Below, one piece after another: positions 5,754 to 14,861 of a stretch of DNA of 20,527 nt (position 1 is its first letter; each line of letters starts with the position of its first letter). A program made the position numbers and the translations under genes. Origin of the DNA: Endotrypanum monterogeii (Eukaryota; Euglenozoa; Kinetoplastea; Trypanosomatida; Trypanosomatidae); NCBI GenBank assembly GCA_000333855.2, contig CM007343.1, positions 409,071 through 429,597 of the forward strand. The letters run 5' to 3'. Below the pieces are notes generated by a model that ran no database searches, had not been told where the DNA came from, and saw nothing but the letters and a program-made list of their open reading frames with translations.

Positions 5754-8700
5754 TCAGAGCGGAGTGACATCCTCAACATCGTCATGTGAAGCAGTGAAGC
5801 ACCGTCGCTGCGGTCGCTTCAGCTCTCCTTCGCTAACACCTGGTGGCGGTGCTCCACAGAAGCCACCCACAGCCCCCTCTGTGGACGTCACCGGTGAAAA
5901 GGGGATCGGTACGACATCCTCCACGGGTACAGCTGTAACGCTACGACCCCACCGAATACTTTCAGGAAGGTGGACAGACAGTGAAGCCGAGTCCACTTGC
6001 ACCCCATCTTTGTCAAGAGTGGAACCGCTGGGGCTACCCTGTGTGCGGAGCCTCTGCGAATTCGCCGATGCCGCCTGGACTTCTAACGGTATAACATCCT
6101 CCACACTAGATGACCTCGAGCGAAGCTTTCTGTTGCGAGTGGCAGTTGTAACCTCATAGCCGTCATGGGAAAGGCTCAGCATAACAGCGGCGTTCACAGT
6201 CGCCTCATCTCTGCCCCCAGCCGGTGTGATGTAAAGCGGATTTTCCGTGACGGTACACCAATCCTGCTGTTCATCATGCTCCGCCTCCACATAGCCTGTT
6301 AAAGCCTCATTCTCGAGAGACGTGTCGAGGAAAGGACGGAAGGTCGTTGGTGTGGGGGGCATGGACGCCGCTGTCACCACAACAGTCGGCGTGTAGCTGG
6401 CAGTATCAGCATCGGCGCCCGCTACTGTGTTACCAAGACCGGTGCGCCATTGGGGGTGTGTCGAGAAAAGTGTGGAGACAGTGGTCGGCGACAAGAGAGA
6501 GCGTGAACTGCTCGAGGAAGGCGATGAGATCGAGGGCGACCACTCGAAAGCCGATGCAAGCGAGGTGGTGGAGCGCCCCACACCGGTGAACAGAGCAGGT
6601 GAGGGGACTGATGTGGACACGGTGGCATCTGCAGTAACGGTATCAGCAAGTTCCTTTTGCTTACGGTGTCCGATGCGACTCGACTCACGGACTTGCATCA
6701 CCGAGGCAGGGTGGCTATCATCCCCACGGACGTCGATCTCTGGAGTAGCAAGGGGGTTTGAAGCAAAATCTTTGGGGGAAAAGGATGTGTTAGTGTCGGG
6801 GTTGCCTTTGTGACGCGGACACCGACGTCGGCCACTGGCCATGAACTGGCCATCTATCACCATCACCTGCTCTGCCAGCTCTGCAGTGAGAGAGTCCTCC
6901 GTCGACTGTCGCAGCAGCAGTGGATACGGAAAGATGTGGTGGGCGGGTTTACCGGACATGCGCCATAGCAAGGCATTGAGCATTGCATTCGCACTGGCAG
7001 ACATACCGGTGCCCACTAGGGTTTCGCTGGCGTTGCTGTAACCGGTGGGTACATCCTCTGCTGCACGGGTGACAGTGCTCAGATGATCTGGCGGGCACAC
7101 ACACACACAATGCGGCCAGCGATATGCCCCCAGTCTTCGGCATTCAGGGACATTCTCCCTAGATTTCGAGGTGTAGGGAGACGAAGATGATGGTGATGTC
7201 TCCGCCCCTTGTTGTTCTGGCAGTCGCAGAACGCCCTCGCTGCAAACGAGGCACTTTGAGCCAAACAGGCAAGAAAGCACCAGAGAGCTGATGTAGCCAC
7301 GGCGGATAAAATACACTTTCGGGTCGATGCGTGAGAGAGTGTAGGGAGCCACAGGCACTGTACGCGGCCAGTCAATCTCATCCCACATCTGCGGTGCATC
7401 ATCCACCACGGCGATGCTGCGTGGCTTCGGAAGACGGCCTAGGCCATCGCACCACATCGAAGGCCGCCATGCACGACGAGCCGCTGCCATCGCGTTTGCG
7501 TCCAATGCGTGCTGAACAACGCCCAGAGCACCTTTGCGGCATCGCATTATGCGGTCAGCCATGCTCGCCGGCGTCGAGGTAGGCGAATCCGGAGGATCAC
7601 AGCTAGCAGCCTCCACACCAGATGTACCTGATGCGCTCATCAGCTGTTTGAACACTGCAGAAGGCCTCTCGGCGTCGTCGAGGCCGAGGCACCACTCTTT
7701 GGACGCCCCCTCGTCCTTCCCGAGCGCATCTCCACTCGCTACCTCAGCATGAGACCAACGTAGCAGCTCGTCTGCTGTCACCACGTTTGATTGCATGTCG
7801 GGGAAGAGAATTCCGTGTGGGTCGAGCACCTGTCGCAGAATGGCCTCGGTGCGGCTTCGCGTGGACTTGGTCACTAGCACTAGCGGAATGTTCCACTGGG
7901 TCGCAATACGGTAGAGAAACTGACGCACACCGGGGCGCACATACACAAGATCGGAGAGGTATGGGACCGACGGCGCTTCATCGGCAGCCGCGGCAGCGGT
8001 CGCCGACTGTTCCGAGCTCAAGTGGAACGCGTCCGCATCGCCCGACGACTGAGATGGTACCGCTTTTTCTTTCTGATTCCCCAAACAATTTTGACTCCAG
8101 TGACGATTGCCCTCGGGCGGCGACCCGGCGGCTGAATCCCTTTGGCATGCCGAAGAAAAGCGTGCAGCATACTTGACAAAGCCACACTCCTCATAGCGCA
8201 TGATGCCGAGGCTCTGTCGCTGCGATACCGTACGGCGCATGAAACGATGCAGCAATCCACCACTGGATAAAGCGGAGATGTCAGAGGTATTCTGAGTGTG
8301 GAGCGATGACGCGCCGCTGTTGCGCCGTTGTCGTTGGTAGAGGGTCGGCCGGAGCACACCGTCGTTCTCGACAGTGATGGTGTGACGGTCTGTGAAGCAT
8401 TGAGGACAAAAGCGGTCGAGGCCCTTGCTATTGCAGGACAGCACAGAGCCTAGCTCACCATCTGTCCCTACCCTTAGCGACTCCTCAACCTCATCCTCAG
8501 TGAGTTGCGGCGCGTCGTTGCGTCCCAGCCCAGAGAACCTACCGGCGAATCTCGCTGACGACCGCGACGGCGACGCCGCGTGTCGGTGCCAAAGCACGCA
8601 CGGGTTTGCATGCCCTGATAAACCATCCGAAGTTGCCACTGTTCGATGTAGATGGCAGATGTGACGCTGTCGCTCTGCAGCCGAGTGCATCGTGATGGCA

Positions 8701-11700
8701 TCGTCGATGAGAGTTCGGTCCATGTCCACCATCACGACTTTCTCCTCTCGCAGATGTCGCCACAGGGGTACTATGTAGTGAGTGAAGCCGACCACAAGGT
8801 AGATGGTGCGCTGCACCACGTCCTGTGGAGATGGCACATCACTGGTCTCGTTGCGGAGACCCTGCACGTCTGTATCTCGCCGCAAACTTTTTCGCTTACC
8901 ACCACTCATGGCATCATCACTGGCGGCAAAGTCCAAGGATCGATCGAATGATGTCTGCGGAGACGTCCAGGGAACAAGTGTGATCGCCGCCAACGGACGA
9001 CCATGTGAGTGGTCAACAAGAAGGCAGTCAAGACACCTCGAGCGAGCAAGGCGGAACTCGCTTTTGAGGAGCTCACAGCGCCACTGCTTGTGGTCGTTGT
9101 CGGGAAGCCGCGACCACCGCCATTTGGGAGCACGAGACGAGCCCGAGTCGTGCACTGATCCACCCATGGCGCCCCCCGAAACCTGGAACGCGCTGCCACC
9201 TGACGCAATTGCAGTGTCCATCTCACCATGGCCGCCGCCAGAGTCTCCTGAAGAGTCTCCAGCCTCCTCCTCATGAGAGATGTCCCCCTGCGACCAGCGA
9301 ACAGTGCCGCACATTCCCAAGTGTCTGTGTGTATCGAATGCAAATGGATTTCGCTCGTCGCACGAAAGAGTACCGATATCAACGCGGAAGCTACACTCCT
9401 GCGCCGCTGCAGCGGCCGCCGCCATCCAGGGACTCCGAGTCGTTAGCCATGTCGACCCTGACGGCGTGCCAGTCGTGGCGGTTGCCTCAACCGCAGCGTC
9501 AGCAGGTACGGGGTGAGCTGGGCAGCTGACATACCCCTCCAGCTGCTCGTCACCACTTTTTCGTAGCGCATTGGACCGCGAAGGTGAAGAAGGCGGCGAG
9601 GGGCAACGCTGATGAAGCAAGTCGTGATAACCAGTGTGTGCGCGGCTTTCTCGCACACCACAGACAACTACCTCTGTGGCCTCTCGCAACGCCTCGAAAA
9701 GCAGCGCTTTTCCGCGCACATTGACCGCTGTGGAAGGATGAAGGTGTACGAAGTCTCCGTTGCGCTCCACAAACTTGTCCTCACTTTCCACCCCATCCCC
9801 CTCCTCCTGCGCGTCATCGAACTCCTCCATTGTCGACTTGCATTTTGCGTGCCGCGGCTCCGCGTGAGCAGAACATCGACGCTTACGCGCCGGGTGATTT
9901 GCCCTCTTCGCCAATACCTGGGTCTCATCCTCGATCTCAATAACACCCACCGTGCAGTCGAGCAGACGAAGTGGTCGTAGTACAGTCTGGGACACGTCAC
10001 CCACCGGAGATGCACCGGGGAAGGAACTTAGAGAAGACGACGGCATCGTGTCTGGTGTCGACGTTCGTTGTACCCCGGAGCCTGCGCTCTCAACGTTTGC
10101 CTCGGTCGTGAGGGGTCTGTGTACGGCGAGCCCTGGGGCATCACCGGAAAAGGATGTCGGTGGCCGATGAGGAACAACCTTAGTCCGCTGCTGGAAGACA
10201 CAGGCATGGGCAAGATCGTCATGAGAGACATGTGCCTCTTGTCTCCCCTTCCCCCCCTCCTCCTCCTCCGCCTGCTCCTGCTCGCCGGCGCGCCTGTGGC
10301 TTGGCTGCCGCCTCCATGAGGGGTCAATGTAGGCGCTTCGGTCCTGACCGCGCAAACTCCAATATTGCAGCCGTGCATAGAGCTCCGCAGCGAACGCCAT
10401 GTCACCCTCCGAGGGCTTCACCGCTGACATGTCAGACCCAACACGCATCTCGCGTGAATGGTGAAGGTCACCTGCACCTTCCCGCATAGTGCACGTATTT
10501 TTGTGTGTACAGTGGTGTAACACACACTCCTCGGGATCCGGTAGTATACGCCGGGTACTTTTGATACACACCTCCTCAGAGGTTCGTGCATCACGACTCG
10601 CTTTATGCCCTGCCGTCATGTCCCCATCACCGTCTTTCGACGCCCATGTGCCGACCTCATGCGATATATCTTTTGCTCGAGATAACTGCGTACACGGAAA
10701 CGTTGGGCAGGAGCGTATCTCGCCAGCCGCGATCGAGGACGCCTCCGAGGGATCTCTTAACTCTCCGCTGCTACTAACCCCGCGCACCACGCGTCGTTCC
10801 TGCCCACCCCCAGGGGGCAGCAGCACACGTTGCTCGAAGTAAGACAGCGAGAAGTCTAAGTTAGGTGCACACGTCGCACGAGAAAGACGAAACACCCCCT
10901 GTGCCTCATCTGACAGCGGTATACGTCGTTCATCCGGTGCTGTGTCCAAGCATGTTGGCAATGGATAGCTGTGCTCGGGAAACCCTCTCTTTCCCACCTC
11001 CGTGAACGACGTCGACGCTGCAGTGCCACTGACCGAAGTTGCAGAAGCCTCTTTGACGATCGTGTCCACCCCGCAGCTGCAAAGGTCCGAGTGCATGACC
11101 ACCACAGCAGCAGCAGCAGCAGCAGCGGCAGCCATCTGCGCACGAGCGTTGGTAAAGTAATTGTCCCCGACCACCTCCCCTCCCGGCGGAGTGTGGCTGC
11201 CCGCAAAGTCATTGAGGCCCACACGGGGGTACTCGTGATGTTGCGGCGGCACACAGCGAGCGCAGTCGACAGTGTCCGCATCCTCCACTATTCCCTTGAT
11301 GTCACGGGAGAGGGACGCGGAAGAAGAAAAGTCGGTGAGCTGGGTAGAGGGAGCTTTACATGGTGAAGGCGCCGATATGGGAATGAAGCGTGTGGGGGAG
11401 GCGATACAACGCGTCGATGCCCCTTCATTCACAAAGTGCAGGTGGTTAGCCCCTGACTCACAATGGAGCTCAGAGGCGTCACTACCCTCGGCGTCGTCAC
11501 CCTCCCCGCCAGACAAAGCGCCGGCTGCTTGAGAGGCGACTATCGTCCTTTGAAGTACTGAAGTGAGGGAGTGCGATGTCCCCAGGGCCCCCCGCTGGGT
11601 AAGGGAGGGAGAAGACGTGTCCGCAGCCAAACTTGTGCAACCCCGGGGTACCGCCATCCCTCTCCTGTCGAGACGAAGTGATGTCGGCACTGTGGTGAAT

Positions 11701-14195
11701 GTGTGGAGGAAATGACCTGGTGGAGTAGGACTAGCTCTGTTCATTGGGAAAAGGTTTTCCAGAAGCCGAGATGCCTGCGTAGATAAGCACCTCCCATCTG
11801 CGGAGGGCGCCTGCTCAGTGGGTGAGTACTCCAACTGCCGTTTGATCGTGACAGGCGAAGGCATCGAGGGTGCTCCCGCCATCTCGAGCGGCGCCACGTG
11901 TAACGGCCCCTCTTCCTCGAGAAGACCACGCCCATCGCTGCTGCCTTCCTCAGCGACGTGGCGCTTGAGCCGGCGTGCATCGCGGTCCGTCAGCGCTTTT
12001 ATCTGGTGTACCCGTGACACCGAAGTCGGCTTGGCTTCCTGTGGGCTCTGTAGGTGGAGACGAGATTCAGATAGTCGTACTTGATGGTCCGCGATGGCTT
12101 CGGTCATCGAGTATGCTGAGGCGTTTGAGGCGGGGGGCTGTGTCGGGAAATCAATGTGTGTATGGTTCTCGACCTTCCCATCCCCTTCACTGGACACGAG
12201 CGTCTGGGTAGCTGCCTGTATCGAAAAAAATGAGCTGTGAAGATTAGGCGCTTCCTTCCCCTCCTCCATCTCCGCTGCAGTGGCTGTCGAGGCCACATCG
12301 CTGGTTTCACGCGTGCCGTGGCAATGGCTCCCTTTCATTTTCCTTGTCTCTCTTATAAGCGCCTCAGTGTCGTGACAGCGTATAAACATGAAGCTGTGAT
12401 TGCCAAAGCACAATGCGGTGCACGCACAAGCACCTGCCGTTCGGGGAGTCATGACAACGTAGAAAAGACCGGAGTACTCCACAGGCGAATTGCCGTTGTT
12501 GGCACGAACATGCTGGGCGACGACGACGCAACGTGACATGAGAGCGAGCGCGCAATGCGTAGGATCGAAGGACAGACACGCCCGAAGAAATAAATGCAGT
12601 GGTACCGGCACGACGCACTTGCCTCCACCCGAAGCGCCGCCGATGCTAGGTCCCAAACAGCCCTGACTGCCGCCAGCTGAGGTGGCCCGCCGGGGAGCCG
12701 CACCGCGGTTGTCATCCCTCTTACGCTCTCCAGTAGCGGGCCTCGGTTCCTCCCCAGTGGGGGAAAGCGAAACGCGGTCTTGGGCACAAACAGCGCCTTG
12801 TAGTGCCGTTCTCGGTGACAGCACCGAAGAGTTCAACGGCACGCGATGCCGCGAGGACAGTGATCCGACAACGGCGCGATAGTCGCCCGCGTCATTCCCC
12901 GGCCCCCTGGGGCTAGTCGATGCGGCGGCCACAAGACGAGAACGGCGTAGCACATATCGCAGCCGCAGCAAATCTCGAGCTACCTGCACGGCAGCCTCAT
13001 GCTCACGCGCATTCCGAAGAGAGCCGCCTCCCTTGTAGACCGATGGGCTGTGCTGGCGTTGGACGCAACTGTGGCTAGACCCCGCTTGCTGCACCTCCAC
13101 CCCGCCACGGCAGACCCCTGGCAGTAACGGCGAGAGCCACCGATAGAGCACCAAGTCATTGTGGCTAGAATCCACCGTGACCTGCAAGAAGAATTGATAG
13201 AGGGCATTGACGATAAGACTACGAAGGTACTCGACATGCTGCCCTGTCGTGTCCTCCGCTTCCTGCGCATCCATCCATAACCGCTGCAACGTAGTATGTA
13301 CAAGTCTCCATCGGCGCACCTGCGCAGCAGATGGCTGGAGGAGTGCCCTCGCTGCAACAGCTCGCAGGTGCTTCCTTCCTATCCTTGGAGAGGCACGGTA
13401 GGCTTGGGGCGGTCGGTCGCCTTCGGTCGGGGAAAATGAATGTGGCCGCACCTCTTTCGCTCGTCTATCTGTTACAGTCGCGCTCGAAGCTTCAGATGCT
13501 GGCGTTGCCTCCCGAGACACGCGACGCCGTTTGTGTGCCGAGGTGTGCGAGTCGAGAGGTGCGGGTGCGGAGCAAGGAAACGACGGTAATACAACTGCTT
13601 CTGTTTTAGTGTCCGATTGAGAGCCATCACGTTTCTTGCGAGCTCGTAGCCGCCTTCGAGATGAGCGCCTCGACGCCACTGTGAAAGCCCTGCAGCCCTG
13701 ATGACATGTTTTCGAAGTCGAGAATGCGCTCAGAAGCGATTTGTCGGTCTTCTCTCGTTGACGGTGGACTGCCCACATCAACGCACGCTCGTAACGTGTT
13801 CGCGCAACCGCGGCTGCTGCTACCGCCTGCCACGCACCGATAAGCCGACGCGAGAGGTTCAGCATTGCTTTGGTGTAATCCGGCAAAAGCGTTGTAGCGC
13901 TGCTAAGCTCTGCGAGCACGTAGCTGAAGACCTGAAGTCGGTGCGTCGTCAGTTGCAGGGGCGGGCCACGGTGCATGTCTACGTCACCATTCTCTTTGGA
14001 AACACCGTGGTCACCTCCCCCGTGATGTGGCGGGCGTGCAATTAGAAGACTGCAGTCGATAGAACCGAAGGCATGTAGAGAGCTCTGGGAAGAGTGTGCA
14101 TCCCTACAGAGCGGCTGAGTTGGCAATTGCGATGCCGCGTCATCCTGTGGTACCTCGTCAGCATGGGTAGATGCAGCCAACCACGCACTGCTCAT
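5754..14195 (-). CDS. Giant FCP1/NIF-type (HAD, DxDxT) phosphatase-like protein
   Basis: This 2813-residue protein has an FCP1-homology core near its C-terminal third. Catalytic blocks: VVMVDMDRTLID with nucleophile D1824 and general acid D1826; YVRPGVRQFL from 2085; LVTKSTRSR around 2107-2115; VVDDAPQMW with D2265/D2266. All residues needed by HAD phosphatases are kept. FCP1 enzymes dephosphorylate the RNA polymerase II tail; trypanosomatid RPB1 lacks canonical heptads, so the substrate is open. About 250 residues separate the first two blocks and about 150 the last two, much longer than usual; CHLH (1847-1850), CPQC (1930-1933) and CLVC (2315-2318) could bind zinc. Elsewhere it has helical N-terminal blocks (83-190, 274-360), a folded-looking block (527-617), basic NLS-like clusters (176-190, 221-229), Ala tracts and long disordered stretches. 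No BRCT domain is apparent. VEDVxPL/I occurs three times at the C-terminus. The frame continues upstream to 14561, but the ATG at 14195 is the first after the predicted acceptor. Confidence 0.85.
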   Translation of the reverse strand: MSSAWLAASTHADEVPQDDAASQLPTQPLCRDAHSSQSSLHAFGSIDCSLLIARPPHHGGGDHGVSKENGDVDMHRGPPLQLTTHRLQVFSYVLAELSSATTLLPDYTKAMLNLSRRLIGAWQAVAAAAVARTRYERALMWAVHRQREKTDKSLLSAFSTSKTCHQGCRAFTVASRRSSRRRLRARKKRDGSQSDTKTEAVVLPSFPCSAPAPLDSHTSAHKRRRVSREATPASEASSATVTDRRAKEVRPHSFSPTEGDRPPQAYRASPRIGRKHLRAVAARALLQPSAAQVRRWRLVHTTLQRLWMDAQEAEDTTGQHVEYLRSLIVNALYQFFLQVTVDSSHNDLVLYRWLSPLLPGVCRGGVEVQQAGSSHSCVQRQHSPSVYKGGGSLRNAREHEAAVQVARDLLRLRYVLRRSRLVAAASTSPRGPGNDAGDYRAVVGSLSSRHRVPLNSSVLSPRTALQGAVCAQDRVSLSPTGEEPRPATGERKRDDNRGAAPRRATSAGGSQGCLGPSIGGASGGGKCVVPVPLHLFLRACLSFDPTHCALALMSRCVVVAQHVRANNGNSPVEYSGLFYVVMTPRTAGACACTALCFGNHSFMFIRCHDTEALIRETRKMKGSHCHGTRETSDVASTATAAEMEEGKEAPNLHSSFFSIQAATQTLVSSEGDGKVENHTHIDFPTQPPASNASAYSMTEAIADHQVRLSESRLHLQSPQEAKPTSVSRVHQIKALTDRDARRLKRHVAEEGSSDGRGLLEEEGPLHVAPLEMAGAPSMPSPVTIKRQLEYSPTEQAPSADGRCLSTQASRLLENLFPMNRASPTPPGHFLHTFTTVPTSLRLDRRGMAVPRGCTSLAADTSSPSLTQRGALGTSHSLTSVLQRTIVASQAAGALSGGEGDDAEGSDASELHCESGANHLHFVNEGASTRCIASPTRFIPISAPSPCKAPSTQLTDFSSSASLSRDIKGIVEDADTVDCARCVPPQHHEYPRVGLNDFAGSHTPPGGEVVGDNYFTNARAQMAAAAAAAAAVVVMHSDLCSCGVDTIVKEASATSVSGTAASTSFTEVGKRGFPEHSYPLPTCLDTAPDERRIPLSDEAQGVFRLSRATCAPNLDFSLSYFEQRVLLPPGGGQERRVVRGVSSSGELRDPSEASSIAAGEIRSCPTFPCTQLSRAKDISHEVGTWASKDGDGDMTAGHKASRDARTSEEVCIKSTRRILPDPEECVLHHCTHKNTCTMREGAGDLHHSREMRVGSDMSAVKPSEGDMAFAAELYARLQYWSLRGQDRSAYIDPSWRRQPSHRRAGEQEQAEEEEGGKGRQEAHVSHDDLAHACVFQQRTKVVPHRPPTSFSGDAPGLAVHRPLTTEANVESAGSGVQRTSTPDTMPSSSLSSFPGASPVGDVSQTVLRPLRLLDCTVGVIEIEDETQVLAKRANHPARKRRCSAHAEPRHAKCKSTMEEFDDAQEEGDGVESEDKFVERNGDFVHLHPSTAVNVRGKALLFEALREATEVVVCGVRESRAHTGYHDLLHQRCPSPPSSPSRSNALRKSGDEQLEGYVSCPAHPVPADAAVEATATTGTPSGSTWLTTRSPWMAAAAAAAQECSFRVDIGTLSCDERNPFAFDTHRHLGMCGTVRWSQGDISHEEEAGDSSGDSGGGHGEMDTAIASGGSAFQVSGGAMGGSVHDSGSSRAPKWRWSRLPDNDHKQWRCELLKSEFRLARSRCLDCLLVDHSHGRPLAAITLVPWTSPQTSFDRSLDFAASDDAMSGGKRKSLRRDTDVQGLRNETSDVPSPQDVVQRTIYLVVGFTHYIVPLWRHLREEKVVMVDMDRTLIDDAITMHSAAERQRHICHLHRTVATSDGLSGHANPCVLWHRHAASPSRSSARFAGRFSGLGRNDAPQLTEDEVEESLRVGTDGELGSVLSCNSKGLDRFCPQCFTDRHTITVENDGVLRPTLYQRQRRNSGASSLHTQNTSDISALSSGGLLHRFMRRTVSQRQSLGIMRYEECGFVKYAARFSSACQRDSAAGSPPEGNRHWSQNCLGNQKEKAVPSQSSGDADAFHLSSEQSATAAAAADEAPSVPYLSDLVYVRPGVRQFLYRIATQWNIPLVLVTKSTRSRTEAILRQVLDPHGILFPDMQSNVVTADELLRWSHAEVASGDALGKDEGASKEWCLGLDDAERPSAVFKQLMSASGTSGVEAASCDPPDSPTSTPASMADRIMRCRKGALGVVQHALDANAMAAARRAWRPSMWCDGLGRLPKPRSIAVVDDAPQMWDEIDWPRTVPVAPYTLSRIDPKVYFIRRGYISSLVLSCLFGSKCLVCSEGVLRLPEQQGAETSPSSSSPYTSKSRENVPECRRLGAYRWPHCVCVCPPDHLSTVTRAAEDVPTGYSNASETLVGTGMSASANAMLNALLWRMSGKPAHHIFPYPLLLRQSTEDSLTAELAEQVMVIDGQFMASGRRRCPRHKGNPDTNTSFSPKDFASNPLATPEIDVRGDDSHPASVMQVRESSRIGHRKQKELADTVTADATVSTSVPSPALFTGVGRSTTSLASAFEWSPSISSPSSSSSRSLLSPTTVSTLFSTHPQWRTGLGNTVAGADADTASYTPTVVVTAASMPPTPTTFRPFLDTSLENEALTGYVEAEHDEQQDWCTVTENPLYITPAGGRDEATVNAAVMLSLSHDGYEVTTATRNRKLRSRSSSVEDVIPLEVQAASANSQRLRTQGSPSGSTLDKDGVQVDSASLSVHLPESIRWGRSVTAVPVEDVVPIPFSPVTSTEGAVGGFCGAPPPGVSEGELKRPQRRCFTASHDDVEDVTPL
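11105..11131. repeat. CAG-type trinucleotide repeat encoding an Ala tract
   Basis: Seven CAG units, one CGG and one CAG on the plus strand. Within the FCP1-like gene (minus strand) they are read as GCN codons and form much of a poly-alanine stretch around residues 1022-1031. A second, shorter Ala tract lies at about residues 1590-1597 (near base 9415). Such tracts are common in disordered parts of trypanosomatid proteins. Confidence 0.9.
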
Positions 14196-14252
14196 GGCGG
14201 CGCGGACACTCGTTTTAGCCGCAGAAGGGCAGCGAACAAAATCAATGTCCAC

Positions 14253-14255
<3 letters not shown>

Positions 14256-14291
<36 letters not shown>
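14256..14291. repeat. (TG)18 microsatellite in the predicted 5' UTR of the FCP1-like gene
   Basis: A perfect TG repeat, read as CA in the transcript. It lies between the predicted splice acceptor (14351) and the ATG (14195), so the repeat would be carried in the mature mRNA leader. It is in frame with the open reading frame and would encode His-Thr repeats if translation began upstream. Confidence 0.95.
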
Positions 14292-14292
<1 letters not shown>

Positions 14293-14350
14293 TGTATCTT
14301 CTGGTTAGTTTGTCTGTAGTTGATGTAGAACAGCAGAGACAGGAGGCCCG

Positions 14351-14427
14351 CTCCAAGCCGTGGAAGAAGGAAAATGGAGGTGTAGCGAAAGAAGATTGGT
14401 CGCGGTGAGTGTGAGGGTTGCAACGGA
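14351..14427 (-). promoter_or_regulatory. Predicted SL trans-splice acceptor of the FCP1-like gene
   Basis: On the minus strand the stretch 14399-14361 is pyrimidine-rich (for example CCTCCATTTTCCTTCTTCC) and is followed by CGGCTTGGAG with the AG at 14352-14351. No AG occurs between 14427 and that site. In the 155 bases between this AG and 14195 there is no other ATG, so the first start codon of the predicted mRNA is the one used here for the FCP1-like protein. Confidence 0.55.
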
Positions 14428-14861
14428 CTGTGGTAGATCCTGGAGGATAAGCCAAGGGGTACTGAGTCAGAAAGAGGACAACAGAGGAGCGGAACGATGC
14501 CTGTGTGCGACTCATAACGAGACCTGCCTGTGTGGATGCCGGTCTTTGTGTATGTGTGCATGTAACTGCGTCCTTTTCACTTATTTTATACCTTATGGGC
14601 ACCAACGCGATGTCCTCTCAGTCGTGTATTGATACGCGTCTTGCTGCAGCAGCAGCACTCACCTCCTCCTCCTCTCGGGTGCGCAACGTGGACAAACACG
14701 CCCACAGCTCCCCCTCCCCTTTCCCAAAAAAAAAAGTGCCGAGTAGCGACCCTTTTCACTGCGCCGCTGACAACATCATGATCACATTCCTTGCCGCGAT
14801 CACCCTCATCCGATGAAGAAACCGTATCAGCGCAATCTAACTCCTATTCAGTGTCACTGCG

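Larger units (their letters stand above)
14196..14861 (-). other. Spacer between the SNF2-like and FCP1-like genes
   Basis: These 666 bases contain the 3' UTR of the SNF2-like gene, the acceptor region of the FCP1-like gene and a long TG repeat. Although the FCP1-like reading frame stays open for 122 codons into it, the translation there is low-complexity (a His-Thr run from the TG/CA repeat), so I treat it as untranslated. A ten-base A run lies near 14727-14736. No RNA gene or separate coding frame is convincing. Confidence 0.6.

Noticed and set aside
14196..14561. N-terminal extension of the FCP1-like protein to the ATG at 14561
   Set aside because: Low-complexity translation with a His-Thr run from a TG repeat, and a good splice-acceptor pattern at 14351 that would remove the upstream ATG from the mRNA. 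The ATG at 14195 is then the first available.
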